DNA of 64,000 bases, taken from contig CM020618.1 of the NCBI GenBank assembly GCA_009829735.1, positions 20,073,346-20,137,345 on the forward strand, written 5' to 3'. Positions 10,639-22,018 of this stretch are shown piece after piece. Position 1 is the first letter of the stretch. Each line of letters opens with the position of its first letter. The position numbers and the translations under genes are program-made. The notes under the pieces were generated by a model. That model saw only the letters and a list, made by a program, of their open reading frames with translations. It did no database searches and had not been told where the DNA came from. The DNA is from Pyropia yezoensis. Lineage: Eukaryota > Rhodophyta > Bangiophyceae > Bangiales > Bangiaceae.

Positions 10639-11397
10639 ATGGCGGTGCGGCCGACAGGCGGAGGGGCAACCGTGGCCACCCGCCGGGCGGCGGCGGCAGT
10701 AAGCACCGACGCGGCACGCGTGGCGGACCCGGTGGTGCCGCTTGCAAACGTCATCCTGATGACGGGCGCGGCCGGGGGTGTGGGCATGTGCGTCGTTGCG
10801 CGACGGCTGGCGACCCACCCTGATGGGGCAGTCCGCGCGCTGTTGCGTGTCACAAACGAGGCGGCCGCGGCGTGGACGACCCTTTGCGTGGAAGTGGATG
10901 CGGTGGTCGCGGCATGGCTGCTGGAGGTGGAGGTGTCGGGCACACTGAACATGCGGGCTACGTTTTTCGAGCGCCACGGCGGCTTCGTGTCGCGGGCGGG
11001 CGCGATGTCCCGCCCGCCCCGGACTATTCCACCGGCACCAGCTGCGACGGCCGCGTCCCTTAACCGCATGCTCGCGTCCTTCCCGGCGCTGGCACACATC
11101 ACCACCTCCGCTTCCGCCGCCCACGCGCTGAACGCTGCAGTCCCGCTCCAACCTCCCCCTCCTCTACCACCGCGCCGCGCTCCCCCTGTTCTCCCGTCCG
11201 CCTCGTCGGCGACAGCCTTCGCGTGTGTCGTGCGCGCGGTTGTATGCGAGTGGAGGGGCGCAAATCCCCAGCGTGGGCACGCACGTGTACCTACACACCC
11301 TGTGGGGGGGGTGCCTCCCTTCCCTCTCACGCGGACCCCCCGGGGTGCTATTGCTTCCAGCGCTCCCGTCTCATCTTCTTTCTTCCTCTCTCCCTGA
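10639..11397 (+). CDS. NAD(P)-binding Rossmann protein (SDR/NmrA-like), possibly first exon
   Basis: From ATG 10639 the protein has an Ala/Arg-rich leader of about 35 residues that could be a transit peptide. It is followed by NVILMTGAAGGVGMCVVARR. TGAAGGVG at residues 42-49 is the TGxxGxxG dinucleotide-binding turn of short-chain dehydrogenase/NmrA-type Rossmann folds, and VRALLR is the expected second strand. The next residues fit an NAD(P)-binding half-domain, but the catalytic part is not seen. After about residue 160 the frame becomes Pro-rich and then arbitrary, so an intron probably starts near 11120. A strong acceptor-like tract (CTTCGCGCCAG at about 11446) lies downstream. The antisense frame is also open, but lacks motifs. 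Confidence 0.45.
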   Translation: MAVRPTGGGATVATRRAAAAVSTDAARVADPVVPLANVILMTGAAGGVGMCVVARRLATHPDGAVRALLRVTNEAAAAWTTLCVEVDAVVAAWLLEVEVSGTLNMRATFFERHGGFVSRAGAMSRPPRTIPPAPAATAASLNRMLASFPALAHITTSASAAHALNAAVPLQPPPPLPPRRAPPVLPSASSATAFACVVRAVVCEWRGANPQRGHARVPTHPVGGVPPFPLTRTPRGAIASSAPVSSSFFLSP

Positions 11398-11960
11398 ACC
11401 ACCTCTCCTTCCCTTCTTCCCCCCCGACTCCCCCCTTCGCGCCAGGCATTTGCGCGAGCGAGAGAGGCGGCGGCCGCTGCCGCGGCCGCCGCAGCCGCGT
11501 CGACAGCCAGGCCGTTGCGTTGCTGGAGATGCCGGAGGGGCGACCGGGGCGGTGTTGTCCAGCCCGTCGCCGTCGCTGCCGCGTCAGCAACAGCCTCGTT
11601 GACGATGATGGCCGGAGGGGCAACGTAAGCGGTCACTTCGAGCCCGCCGCCGCCGTGGCCACCTTCACTGCCGCCTCCGCGTCCGCTGTCGTCGCCGTCC
11701 CGGCCACCGCCGCCGCCGCTACGGGCTTCAGTGGGGGGACCCCCTGGCGCAGCAGTCACGGGCGACGATGCACGAGCTTGTGGCCCCCGACTACCGCACC
11801 ACCTGGGACTGCGCGAACGCACATCATGTGCTTACGGTGAGTGGCAGAAATACATCGAATGCATTTTGTCTGACACACCAAGAAGAAGAGAACAAGTCAA
11901 CAACTGCAGAAGATGTCGTGCAGGCGACCAATGAGCATGAGAATAAAGTAAAAAACCAAG
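11398..11960. other. possible downstream exon(s), otherwise no gene
   Basis: A pyrimidine tract ending in CAG at about 11446 is followed by an Ala-rich open frame (poly-Ala from GCC/GCG runs) that hits a stop near 11630. This could be an exon of the Rossmann gene upstream, but phase and product cannot be fixed. The rest shows nothing. Confidence 0.25.
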
Positions 11961-12599
11961 CTACACAGACGACGCTGCCGCGCCGCTGGCCACAGCATGC
12001 ACCTTCTGGACAGCCGCCGCAACGCTGGGCAGCATCGACGGCTGCTCATCCGAAGGGATGTGGCAGCATAACCAGTCGGCCACCTGAGCTGCAGAAACAC
12101 TGCCCGACAACAAGACAAACCCACGCACGCGGAAGCGAGTCGCACCCCCGACAAAAGACGCCGTCAAGCGCCCATTCGCACCCTCGAGGTCAGACGCGCA
12201 AAAAAAAGAGAGAGACACGCGGTGGGCAACCAGAACGGGCGACAGGTTTGAAAATGACGCGCTAAAAAAACGGGGAAGCGGAGAGGAGAAAGCCTCACGC
12301 GTACCCGCGGGCCATGCACTAGGCGTAAGCTCCTCGACGGGCTCGACGGGCCCATCCACGTTGTGTCCGAGAGACCGCAACACGGCTCGCGACCGCCGCC
12401 GCAACGGCTGGGGCCCTGGCGAGGCAGAGACGGACCGAGGCGTACGGGTGGCTGCAAGCCCTTCCTTTCGAGATGCCGCTCGAGAGGGCATTCCCGCTCG
12501 TGTCCGCTGCTGGGCTATGGCCGCCGTGTAGTCCTGGATCCGACTGGGACGCGGCGACGTCTCTACCTCGTCAGTTTGACAGCGCCGCCGACATGGCAC
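11961..12599 (-). CDS. hypothetical protein, minus strand, unknown
   Basis: The open frame overlaps the end of the Cys-rich gene at 12571-12599 in another phase. The distal part (RLTASFVGGATRFRVRGF, then VADWLCCHIP) reads like folded protein, and a poly-T/AG acceptor-like site lies at about 12265, so this may be a later exon of the gene at 12571-13479. The frame begins with GTG and has no convincing ATG context. No family recognised. Confidence 0.25.
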   Translation of the reverse strand: MPCRRRCQTDEVETSPRPSRIQDYTAAIAQQRTRAGMPSRAASRKEGLAATRTPRSVSASPGPQPLRRRSRAVLRSLGHNVDGPVEPVEELTPSAWPAGTREAFSSPLPRFFSASFSNLSPVLVAHRVSLSFFCASDLEGANGRLTASFVGGATRFRVRGFVLLSGSVSAAQVADWLCCHIPSDEQPSMLPSVAAAVQKVHAVASGAAASSV

Positions 12600-13479
12600 C
12601 CCCGACTAAGATCTCAACGGGTTCCAACCCCGTCTGGTCCTCCATCGCCGCCGCCGCCCGAAGATTCGCGGTGACGGCGCCGTCATAGATCCCGGCGGTC
12701 AGAGCATGAAACGCAGGTCGACTGGGCCCATCCAACAGGGCCGCCGGGCTGCCCTGCGCCTCGAGGACGACGACGACGTCCTTGAGATCGCCCAGCCCAG
12801 ACTGAGGCGAATTCTGACGAAGTCGGACGGCGGCGGCGTCCATCTCTGCCCGCCGAACCGCACTGTTGGTTGCGGATGCTTTGGCGCCTTGGATGGGGAT
12901 ATTCATGAGACCAACCGTCATCTTAGGGCACGCAAAATCTTGAACTTCGACACCGCGACGAGGAGTCTCGCGAGTGATCACCCCTCCTTTGCCCATCCGC
13001 CAGCGGTCAGCGACGAAGGACTGCGCCTGCGTCTGGTGTCCAACTGCGTAACAGGTGGTGCAGATCTTCTTGCATACGCAGTTATGCGTCATGCAAGGTG
13101 ATGCAAGGAAGAACTTGTGCTCGATCGGCAACGAGTGCCGGCAAAGCCGCTCCGACAGCGGACACCGACGCGCGTCATGGGAGGGCGGCCCAACGAATCC
13201 ACAAAGCCCACAAGTCACGATGACTGGCCCGCGCCGGCGGAGGCCGGGGGGGGGGGGGGGGGGGGGGGGGGGTTTGGTGGATTGGTGGACTGGCTCAGGC
13301 GGCTCAGGCGCGGGGTTGGCCTCGGGGGGGTGAGGACGCGCGAGCGTGTAAGAGTCCAGAGAGGGAGAGGACGACGCACGGGTGGTACCCTCATCGTGGA
13401 GGGCATCCCCCGTGCCTCGAACCGGCTGCCGCCCGTGCCAATCAGATGTTTTCACTGAAATCATTTGTCGATGCTTCAT
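12571..13479 (-). CDS. Cys-rich zinc-cluster protein with poly-Pro linker
   Basis: From ATG 13479, 302 codons. Residues 1-68 are polar. Residues 70-78 are nine prolines encoded by a 27-nt poly-G/C tract (13246-13272). Residues 90-148 form a Cys/His cluster: C90, C93, H101, C106, C113, H121, C129, H132, C134, C136, C140, C143, H148. The first four fit a C-x2-C-x7-H-x4-C knuckle, so zinc and nucleic-acid binding are likely. A further Cys is at 184. The C-terminal 100 residues are hydrophobic/helical without a known motif. The architecture resembles nucleic-acid-binding proteins of retroelements (Gag/ORF1) but also small host zinc proteins. The homopolymer makes the N-terminal frame sensitive to sequencing error. 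Upstream in-frame codons exist but lack ATG. Confidence 0.5.
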   Translation of the reverse strand: MKHRQMISVKTSDWHGRQPVRGTGDALHDEGTTRASSSPSLDSYTLARPHPPEANPAPEPPEPVHQSTKPPPPPPPPPGLRRRGPVIVTCGLCGFVGPPSHDARRCPLSERLCRHSLPIEHKFFLASPCMTHNCVCKKICTTCYAVGHQTQAQSFVADRWRMGKGGVITRETPRRGVEVQDFACPKMTVGLMNIPIQGAKASATNSAVRRAEMDAAAVRLRQNSPQSGLGDLKDVVVVLEAQGSPAALLDGPSRPAFHALTAGIYDGAVTANLRAAAAMEDQTGLEPVEILVGGAMSAALSN

Positions 13480-14604
13480 TGGAACTTGGTCGTGAGATAC
13501 TTGCACGGTCTGAGAGCCCGACCTGCTGCAACTTGCGCCGCGTCGCGCCGTTCGTGCCTTCGCACACCACGCGTCGTTAAGGGGAAGTTCCCCGCAGCAG
13601 TCTGCCGTGGCCAGAGGCCCGACTACAGCCTCTCGAAACAACAGCCGGGGGCATCACCGGCCACTGGCCACCTTCTACCCCCTCCCCCCAACCGGCTGCA
13701 GGCAGTCTGTGTAGAAGCCCTCCTTTCCCTCGCCATTGCTGCAGACCAGGCGTATGGTGTTGGCCCGCAGGACACGCTGGCCTACGGCAGACCCCCCTCC
13801 CCTACTCTTCCTTCATCTAGCCCCTCCGCCTTTGAGCCAACCACTCCTTTCCTCCCCCCCGCTGCCCCCACCAGCGCAGCTCCCGCTCCCAAGACCTCCT
13901 TCAACCCCCGTGCCTCATCTCCCCTACGGCTCGAACGTCGATGATGCGGTCCGGGGAGGGTGTTGTGGTGCGAGCGCGCACTCGGCCGGCCACGGTGGTA
14001 TGGTGGCGCGTGAGAGGCAGGCAGGCCGGACTTACATAGCCACCAGCGGGACTCACCATCGCAGAGCCCCATCTCCAATCCCCCTGCCCTACATTAACAA
14101 GGAAGCGAGCGGGGTCAGAAGCCGTCGCGAACCTCCCTACGCGCCCCTCACGCCTTGACCCCCAACCCTGCTCCTACTCGAACGCGGCCCTCCTCTTTCT
14201 GCCCGCGGAAGCTCAAGTGCCCAAACCGGGACCGACGAGACACGCCACATGCAAAGATGCACCTTCCCCCCACCTCCCCCACCTCTCCCCCTCCACCATC
14301 TTAGCAAAGAAAGAAAGAAGAAAATGAAAAGAACTACACACAAACGACAGTGCTATGGGGACGGAGGGGTCGCGGTGGCGGTTGTGTCGGCGGCAGTGAT
14401 CCTGCCGCAGCAGCGGACGCTTCGGGGGCTTCTGGCCGTGGTGGCATTGCAAGTGCTCCGTGCTATAGGCAGAGGTGGCACTGGAGGTCCGTCCGTGATG
14501 GGTGTCGCGGCGTGGGATACCCCGCGGGAAGCTCGTGACCGAGGCGTAGCGGGAGCGGCATCTCACGTTGGAGATGCTACTTCGAAGAGCTCAGAACAAC
14601 GAAA
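13480..14604. other. spacer, no gene recognised
   Basis: Pyrimidine-rich tracts at 13790-13870 and 14250-14300 generate Pro/Ser or Gly ORFs on either strand. Nothing supportable. Confidence 0.35.
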
Positions 14605-17220
14605 CACTGTCACCCATCCACGTGCTTGCCCCGATTGTGGGATGGGGGCTTGGGAGTTGGGGCTTGGAGGTATGGGTGGGTACCTGAAGTGTGTGGCGTG
14701 CGGGCTTGGAGTGGGGCGTGGGGAGTGGAGGCAAAGCGGCGTTTGTCTTCTACCAGAGTGGAACAGGTGCGCCACCGCGACAGGCGGCTTAGGCTGGGCG
14801 CTGTTAAAGCTGTGCCAAAGAAGACAGGACCCTTCTCTCTCGCGTCCAACTGCCCTGACAGGCCGCTTCGAAAACAACTCCGGCGCGGTGGCCCGCCTGC
14901 TGGCGAAGCAACTCTTGTCAGAGTTGCCGGCCGCGGTGGCAGCCGAACTGCAGCTCACGCCGTGCCCCCGCTGTGGTCTGGTGGACCACAATGTGCGCGG
15001 TCGCCGTGGCCTGACCTCCATTGTGGCCCACGCGGACCAGGACCGCCATAACCAGCTGCGCCGCCACGCGCGAGCGGCAATTCCCTTGCCGACACCCGCA
15101 CCGCGCCCCGCCGGGGCAGCCGCGCCGATCGGCGCGGCGACTGCCTCCTTCCCCACTGAGAACACAAAGCGCTACCTCGCTGCCTGCCCCGAGTGCATGA
15201 CTGCCGGAGAGGCCTTCCTTGCCTGAGTCGTCCCAGGCCAGGCCTCGTGGCCCTCCCTCGTTGCTTCTGGGGAGCATACCCTGAAGCACGAGCCCGCCGC
15301 TCTGGTACGCGCGTGGCGCTTGCTGGGGGCCGAGGCTCTCGAAGGGGTCTGGATGGACCCGGCGCGGCCGTAGGCTTGGCTTTGGCTTCTGCTTTTGCGT
15401 AGCTTTCTTCTACACGGGCCCTGCCCGCCCCGCCCAGGCGCCCCGCCCGCCCAAAAGCCTTCGCGCGCGGCGCGCGCCGCCCTCCTGCTGGACGGCGACT
15501 TCTCTAACGGTCTCGACGCCCGCGATGCAGGCATCTGGCGGCCGGTCTCGCGCGCTTCCCAACAGCCTGCACCGTCTTCATCGGCCGTCGAACCAGCTCC
15601 CGCCCCCCCCGTCCCTCCTCGACCGAACTGACGCGCGGAGCCTCACCAGGGCACGCGCGGAGCCTCACCCGGGCGCAGAGTCGTGCGCTGCGGCGAGTGC
15701 GCTGGCGCGGCTGCGGCGAGTGCGCTGGCGCCGCAGACGGTCGCAATCTACGCCCAGGCCCCCGCCCTTCACCTGTCGGCATCGTCCACGAAGGCGTCGA
15801 CCGCCAGCGTCGAGGTGGCGTTCTCCGCGGATCTGGCCGCCGCGGCGGCATTCGGCGCGCGCGCCACCACGCCACGGTCGATGACGCGGGCCACCGTGAC
15901 GACGGCGATCCACCGCGCCCCGAAGAGATCCGCACCGGGGCCGTCGGGCCTCCGCATGGAGCACCTGCACGCGCTCCGCGACGACGGGCGGGACGTGTTG
16001 GTCTCGGTCGCACTCCTGCTGACAGGCAATGCTGCGGGCAAGCGGGTGCCCCCTGCGGCGCCAAACTCCTGTTGTTCACCAAGCCGGGGGGGCTGGGCGC
16101 CGACTGGCTGCCGATGTTGCCACCCATCGGCGTGTCCGAGGTCATGCGGAAGCTGGTGGAGTCGGCGCTGACCGGTACGGTGCGGGACGCGGCAGGACCT
16201 GCCTCGCGCTCCATGATCTGACAGCCTGCCTCGCGCTCCACCACGTCGAGGCGGTCCTGCAGCTGGACTTTGCCCAGGCGTTCAACCTGGTGTCGCGGCC
16301 TGCCATGCGGGACACGATCGTTCGCGCCTTTCCCCTCCTCTCTCCTTACTTCCCGCGGGTCTACCGCGGGGACGCCACCCACGTGTACGATGGGGAGGAC
16401 CCGGCTGGGGGGGACGACGCGGGGCGGTGAATGGCCCGTCCTCCCCGGCCGTCGACTCGGGGGACGAAGGAGGGGGACCACCTTAGCCCTCTGCTGCACG
16501 CCCGGGCGATCCACTTCGTCCTGACCCTCCTGGCCACGGCGCACCCCAAGCGCCTTTGCAAAAGGGTGTCCACGATGATGTGCTCGTGGTCGCCCTGGCG
16601 CATGGGTTGGTGGCCATAACGCGGCACGCCGGCGCTTGGGGGGACTCCGGCGCATGGGGGGCGGCATTAGTTCCCGGTACCGGTCGGCGCGGCCGAGTTG
16701 GTGAGCGACTCGCTCGCGGACCTGGCGGCGGAGTAGCGGCGGCTCGCTCGAGCGGTCGCGGACCTGCCGCGGTCGGAGCTGCAGACGCAGCCGCTGCTGC
16801 TGCACTTCAGCCTTAGCGCGCGGGCCAACCACGCAGCTGCTGCTGCTGCGCTTCAACCTCAGCCCGCGGGCCAAATACGTTCTGCGCGCCCTCTCTCTTG
16901 CGCCGACTGCGCAGCTGGCGGCTGCCCTGCACAGGGCGGCAGCCTAAATCATCGCGGGGCAAGCGTGGGACGCGCGGGACAGCCTCTCGGTGCGTCATGT
17001 TGTGCGAAAGCGCATGCAGCTCCCCGTCCCGATGGGCGGGATGAGGATTGGCGGGCGCACCAAGGTGGTGACTGTTGCAGACCTGGCGGCTCGGTTGGAC
17101 ACCGTTGTACGATGTTGTGCCACTGCTGTCACGGGTACGAGACGGTCGCCATTTCCGTGCCCTGCCGGCGCCACGGCTGGCGGGACCACCTGGGGAAGCG
17201 ACGTACCCTCCCACACCCGC
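14605..17220 (+). pseudogene. decayed non-LTR-type reverse transcriptase, copy 1
   Basis: RT pieces appear in the right order but in shifting frames. A CPRC...H zinc-finger-like segment lies at about 14955-15040. A pre-RT box, DGDFSNGLDARDAGIWRP, is at about 15490-15543. RT motif GPSGLRMEHLHAL is at about 15936-15974 and PIGVSEVMRKLVESAL at about 16125-16172. Motif A, LQLDFAQAFNLVSR, is at about 16258-16300. Motif B, GTKEGDHLSPLL, is at about 16461-16496, and motif C, VHDDVLVVAL, at about 16565-16593. A thumb-like tail, SPRAKYVLRALSLAP, is near 16860-16900. At least four frameshifts or stops separate them, so no full protein can be made. A 46-bp tandem duplication sits at 16787-16878. The order and wording of the boxes match the RT at 60498-62117. 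Assignment to a LINE-like lineage is from the motifs; the endonuclease was not found. Confidence 0.7.
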
Positions 17221-18433
17221 GGCGACGCCGTCCGGCAGCGCGCCTGCCTTTTTAGAAGGTCCCTAAGGCGACGAGCCCAGCGGGGCGTAGATCAACAGAA
17301 AGGGGAGCGCGGCATGCAGGGGCACCGGCACGGGGGTCGCCGGGTGGGTCTCTAATTTTAAAAAACCACCGACGTGAGGCCCATCGTTGGTGCTACCATG
17401 GCTCCACGCGCCGCTGCGGCTGCTGCCAGCCGCCGCAGACCGCGCCATCGGGGGGCGCACCCCCATCGACGGGACAGCACCGCCCACTCACATGGTTGTC
17501 GCTTGCATCGCTTGCGTGCCAAGCCCGGCGTCGAACGGAGTTCGCCGTTTCACGACAGCTCAGCGCTGCGATCAGTGACGACGGCAACATTCCCTACATG
17601 CACCTGGCACCCACCCCCCGTGCAACGACACGTGCCTCGACCGCGGCGGCGGCTTCGACAGATGCCATCATCCCGTCGGCGGTTTAGCCTGCCGGTACCC
17701 CAGCGGCATGGTGGAGGTCCTCCCTTCCCACCCCGCTCTGTCCATCCTCCGCCTCCTTCTGATATCATGGCTGGCCCTGAGAGCTTCACTATGTCGCCAC
17801 TCACGAGGTCGCCGAGCGCACCCTCCCCCACGTGCATGACCACCACCCTGGCGCCTCCCCGGTGGCAACCCCGGCGTTGGCAAGGGGCAGGGCGGCTACA
17901 GGTTGCCCTCCAGATCTCAGCAGCCCCCGATCGGTTCCATGAATCCGCCCTCACCACTGTTCTGCCCTGCATGGTCAAGTGACAAGTCAGAGTGCGTTTT
18001 TCAAACCCAGTGGTCGTACTCCTCTCCGTAGCAAACCTCGATTTCTTCATTCTCCTAAATGAACCTGGTCACCCTGAGCAGGAGATTGTTAGACTGCACG
18101 AGCTCAGCATGCGACTCGACGGGCTCCGCGCGCTGGTGAAACTCAGCGTTCGGAAGATGCCCGGTCTGCGGGGAGTTGGCCCATCCCGCGGCACAAAACA
18201 GAGGAGGAACGACAGAGACAAGAAGGTCAGCTGCAGCGGGTAGCCCAGGTCCCGCGTCCCAACGCGAGCACCCGTCCGCACCTGCTGCGATCGCTTGCCC
18301 CAGTACTGGGCGGTTGCACAAAGGCTGCTAGGTAGCGCGTTGTCACCGTACCGCTTGTCCTCCTCAGTGCGGTCTGCTTCGTACGCAGCGGCATCCAAGT
18401 CGTGTTAGACCACTTGGCCGTAGAAGGGCAAGA
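17221..18433. other. spacer, no gene recognised
   Basis: Ordinary GC-rich sequence with overlapping ORFs on both strands. Minus-strand pyrimidine/AG sites at about 18130-18230 could belong to downstream exons of the hypothetical gene at 18434-18727. Nothing definite. Confidence 0.3.
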
Positions 18434-18727
18434 TCAGCTCCCCTTCCTGAAAGTCACGTGCCGCAAAGAGGCCTCGTCCGGCCCCAGCAATAGAGGAACA
18501 ACGCGCGTACGTGCCGCTGGCGGCCGCGTCCACAGCCAGACGCGCCCGCTGATCAACTCTGTAGCGAGTATGTCAGCGGCAGCAGCAGGCCAGAAGTCAA
18601 CAGGCTGGCGCGCCAAGTCGCAAAGGCCTCGAGCCTGCGCCATGCCCGGCAGGCCAGCTAGCACCGCTGTCAAATAGTGGGGCACACGGGTATAGGCCGG
18701 TCTCTCCTCCAGAGGTTCCCAGCTCAT
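18434..18727 (-). CDS. hypothetical small protein or exon, minus strand
   Basis: From ATG 18727 there are 97 codons of balanced composition (MSWEPLEERPAYTRVPHYL..., VDFWPAAAADILATELI), preceded by a pyrimidine-rich leader on the coding strand. This is more protein-like than the other frames here. The frame upstream of the ATG is open to 18964 without another ATG. No family or motif recognised; it may be one exon of a longer gene. Confidence 0.3.
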   Translation of the reverse strand: MSWEPLEERPAYTRVPHYLTAVLAGLPGMAQARGLCDLARQPVDFWPAAAADILATELISGRVWLWTRPPAARTRVVPLLLGPDEASLRHVTFRKGS

Positions 18728-20176
18728 GAGGCCGAGCGCGGGGAGGAAGTGTGAAAGTCGATGAGGTGACGGTGAGCGAAGAAGGAAAGGAGGTACGATC
18801 GAAGATGATGTGTGCTCGCGAAAGGCTGTGACTGACCGAGCGACTCTCTTCTCCCTGTCCAGCGGACAGACCCCTTTTATGCGCTTGTCGTCGAGGGAAG
18901 CTCGCTGAGCTGGCCGCTGTCGCTTCGCGCCACGGTCGGACGCCCATACTGTTGGCAAATCCAAGCGCCAGTGCAGCTGAAGAGTGCAGAGCTATCAGTG
19001 CAGCCTACAGGACGAAGACATGCTGCTCAGTGTATGAGATGAGACGCACACCGTGGCGGGGTTGTTTTTTCGGGCTGGAAGCCTGACGCCGTGTTGCAGA
19101 CTTGTTGAGCGGGTGCATTGCCAGGTGGAATAACTCGGGCAGGAAGCGCTGCAGGCATGCACTTCGATGTACATGGTAGGCGCTGCCTCGAGCAATGTTA
19201 CTGCTTCCGCTGAGGCCACCAAGGCCGTATACGTCGGCGCCTCTCAATGACAGTGCGCACCGAGTACTGAGATTGCGAAATTGCACATTCAAGTGCGGAG
19301 TTACCTGCTGCGCCTTGTGATCAAGCCATGCTATTGGTGGATGCGACCCGTGAAGACGACCGAAGTCAGAAGAGTAAGAGAATTTGTGTGAGGAGGTCAA
19401 AGTTCTTTGAGCCGTGCCGCGAACCACGGATCGCAGCTTCTGTGCTCTGGCAATGGGCAGCAGATGACTGCCGACACCCTGGTCGCTTTCACACAATTGG
19501 ATTGCCCGCTGGGATTGTCAACGACCAAAAGAGACAGACGCGTGTCACTCTCTGGACCGAGGACGCCCTGGCTTTTCATTGGCCGAACTGTACACGTGTT
19601 GCAATCGAGTTTAGTGGTCCACCTCCGACATGAGAAACGCCGCAGCACGGTGTCCGGGCATTTTATAGAAAAGCACGATAGTGTCGCCCGATTGCCGTTT
19701 CTGGACGTTGTGCCATATTTGGTAACGGTTCATAGCGTGGCGTTCAGAGGACTGCACGGTCCGTCTTCGCCCTTGGACGTTGAATTGGAAGGACGTGCGT
19801 GACTCTGCAAGGCAATGCCAAAGACGTGCATGGCAAGTGCCTTTGGCTGCTGATCCCGTGCACCGCAGTGCTGGAAGCTGACCCGCTGGACCATCAACCG
19901 TGTCCGTGCAACGACGGTCAACGCCATGCTCCAGGCTCCGTGCAAGCTTCCCTTCGCTTGGCGTCTTTTGTCCTTCCCGGTGGGCACTCTTCCTCGGTGG
20001 TCGAGGAGAGCTATCCCGCTCAGTGCGCGTGGCCCTGTCTTTCCTTGGCTGAGGGGGGCTCTGCCCCTGAAGGCGGGATGCCCTGCCGTCCTCCTCTCCC
20101 GCTACGAGATGTGCACCGCCGTATACAAGCCGGACGTCGTCTCGCCTGCTGTGCGGGGATGGGCGGGCCTGAAAGC
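18728..20176. other. intergenic, no gene recognised
   Basis: Mixed composition with many short ORFs and no motif. Presumably contains the upstream region of the gene starting at 20374. Confidence 0.35.
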
Positions 20177-20183
20177 TATATAG
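20177..20183 (+). promoter_or_regulatory. possible TATA box for the gene at 20374
   Basis: TATATAG in otherwise GC-rich DNA, about 190 bp before the predicted ATG. It is a plausible core promoter by composition and position only. Confidence 0.25.
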
Positions 20184-20373
20184 ATAGGCCTGGAGGGAAG
20201 CGGGGGGGGAAAGCTCGCGTTCGACGAACGCGAATGAGACGTGTGGCGATCCCAGACCGATCGCGCCAGTTCCCACTGGTGTGCTGCCTGTGGCCCGTGC
20301 CCTTCCGCCCCCCATCTAGCCCCTCTGCCCCCCCCGCGCTCGCGTGCTTCTTAACGGGCCACGTCCTGACGCC

Positions 20374-21370
20374 ATGACACCGATGGAACCAAAGACCTTC
20401 TTCTCTCTTGTCTGTCGTACGGTGACTGAGGCGACTGCGAAGGACCCCGCCAGAGGCATTAACCTGCCTTTCCTCCTGCTGTTTCAGGTTGTCATGCGCC
20501 ATCGCAACTTGGCTTATCCCCACTCGGCTCTGGGCATCTCCAAGCTGTCCAACTACTTGTCGGCCACCTTCCAGTCGGCCAAGTTTGAGTATGCATCCGA
20601 GAGCATTGCAGAGGCCTTCCAGGTGTCGCTCGACGACCTGGACTTTGCGCCACGAGTTACGGTGCGTTCCTGTTCCTATTGCATTGCGGCTTGCATCTGG
20701 AGGCGCGGTCCGTTGCGGCATGCTTGTCCGCTTATTACTGCCGAAGTCCGTAGCGCAATGCGATCCTCTCCGACGTCAGCGCCTTGCTGACGCCAGTATC
20801 TTGCGCATCGGCTCAACGCTGTGTCATGAGCGCCTCCTGTGGACCTCTCTCTGCTTCACCACCACCCCCCACGCGCTTCCCCTCGCTCCCTTCCTCCCCC
20901 CCCACCCTGCTCACCTGCCCGGCATGCGTCCGGTGGCTGTCTCAACCTCTCTGGATACTCAGGCTTGCAAGCACATTGAAAACCAGCCGCTGGACCTTAA
21001 TAGGGAGCAGACTAAGGCGGCGCTGAGCACGACATGCCGCCAGTGGCTTTCTTTGGTGCGCAACGCGCGGCTGCGGTGCTCCGTCACCTTGGGCTACGCG
21101 CTGACAGATGCGGTGTGCCCCAAGGACTTGGCGATGGCGGACGTTGCCACCGTGCACGACAGCGTCAAGTCCATCTTGCGCGGTGGTGGCACGATGCCGG
21201 CGGGCTGCAAGGCGCTTCTGCGCGAAGCTGGAGCCTCCCAGGACGACAAGTTTGTCGAAAAGGGGGACCTGGCCTGGGACACCATTCACGTGGTAGATGC
21301 GGAGTTTGCCGGCGTGCTCCAGACGCTCCAAGAACGCCACACTCGTGGCTCCGCAGAGGGCAGCGCCGGT
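20374..21370 (+). CDS. unknown protein gene, exon 1 and 5' part of exon 2 (split by retrotransposon)
   Basis: ATG 20374 (context GACGCCATGACA) starts 96 codons (MTPMEPKTFFSLVCRTV..., LDDLDFAPRVT) ending exactly in phase 0 at a donor ACG|GTGCGT (20662). An acceptor GATACTCAG ends at 20962, and exon 2 starts in phase 0 with ACKHIENQPLDL. It runs 136 codons of well-mixed, helical protein to 21370. There the 644-bp LTR of a chromovirus begins; the last five bases, CCGGT, are its target duplication. The intron is 301 bp. The frame resumes after the element at 30212. No domain recognised. Codon use and amino-acid balance are those of a real cellular gene rather than of the low-complexity ORFs around it. 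Confidence 0.6.
21366..21370. repeat. target-site duplication CCGGT (second copy 30207-30211)
   Basis: CCGGT directly precedes the 5' LTR and directly follows the 3' LTR. Five bases is the usual duplication length for Ty3/gypsy integrases, so both element borders are fixed. Confidence 0.9.
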
Positions 21371-22014
21371 TGTGGCGTTTGTGGCCCTCGTTCCTTCTCC
21401 AGAGACAGCAGAGTGTTGGCCTTCGTTGGGGCGTCAGCGGATCCTTGGTCGGCCGTCACGGGATGGCGGGCCTTGCTGGCCGCCCGTTGTGGACTGACCG
21501 AGGGAGGCGGTTGTACCCCCCTGGACTTGGTGGCCTGGGATTTGATTGTTTCTCTATGCATTTGTCTTTTCTCGATTTTCCTTGCGTATTTTCGTGCTTT
21601 TCGCCCTTTTTCTCCCATTGGGTTTTTCGGGCGGATTGCATCTGTGTGTGGGGGGTTTTCACTTGCTTTTCTTTCGAGGGATTATTGTTGGCGCGGGTGC
21701 CCCGGTGCGCTCCGGTGTAGGCTGGGTGCATGCTGGCACTTGGCCCGCTGGGTAGGGCGCCTGGGAGGTCCCTTGGGGAGCTCTTTGGAGGGTTCTTAGG
21801 GGCTTGGCCCGGGGTCCCAACGAGGTCCCTCTTGTAAAATAACGTTGCCTTGGGTTTCTCCTTCCCCTTGGGCAAAAGCCTTTTACCTTTACCTCGGACC
21901 TTGAGGTGGGCAAGCGCGCGTGGGGTTCCCTGGCCCGTTCCTTCTAGTGGTTACCCGCGGTCCCTCTGGGGTGGATTGGGTTCCCTGTGGGCACGCGGTG
22001 GTCATAACGCTACA
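21371..22014 (+). repeat. 5' LTR of chromovirus
   Basis: 644 bp, starts TGTGGC and ends GCTACA. It contains a T-rich central part (about 21540-21680) and a second pyrimidine-rich block before the end. The R/U5 borders and promoter were not resolved. Confidence 0.95.
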
Positions 22015-22018
22015 TTAT

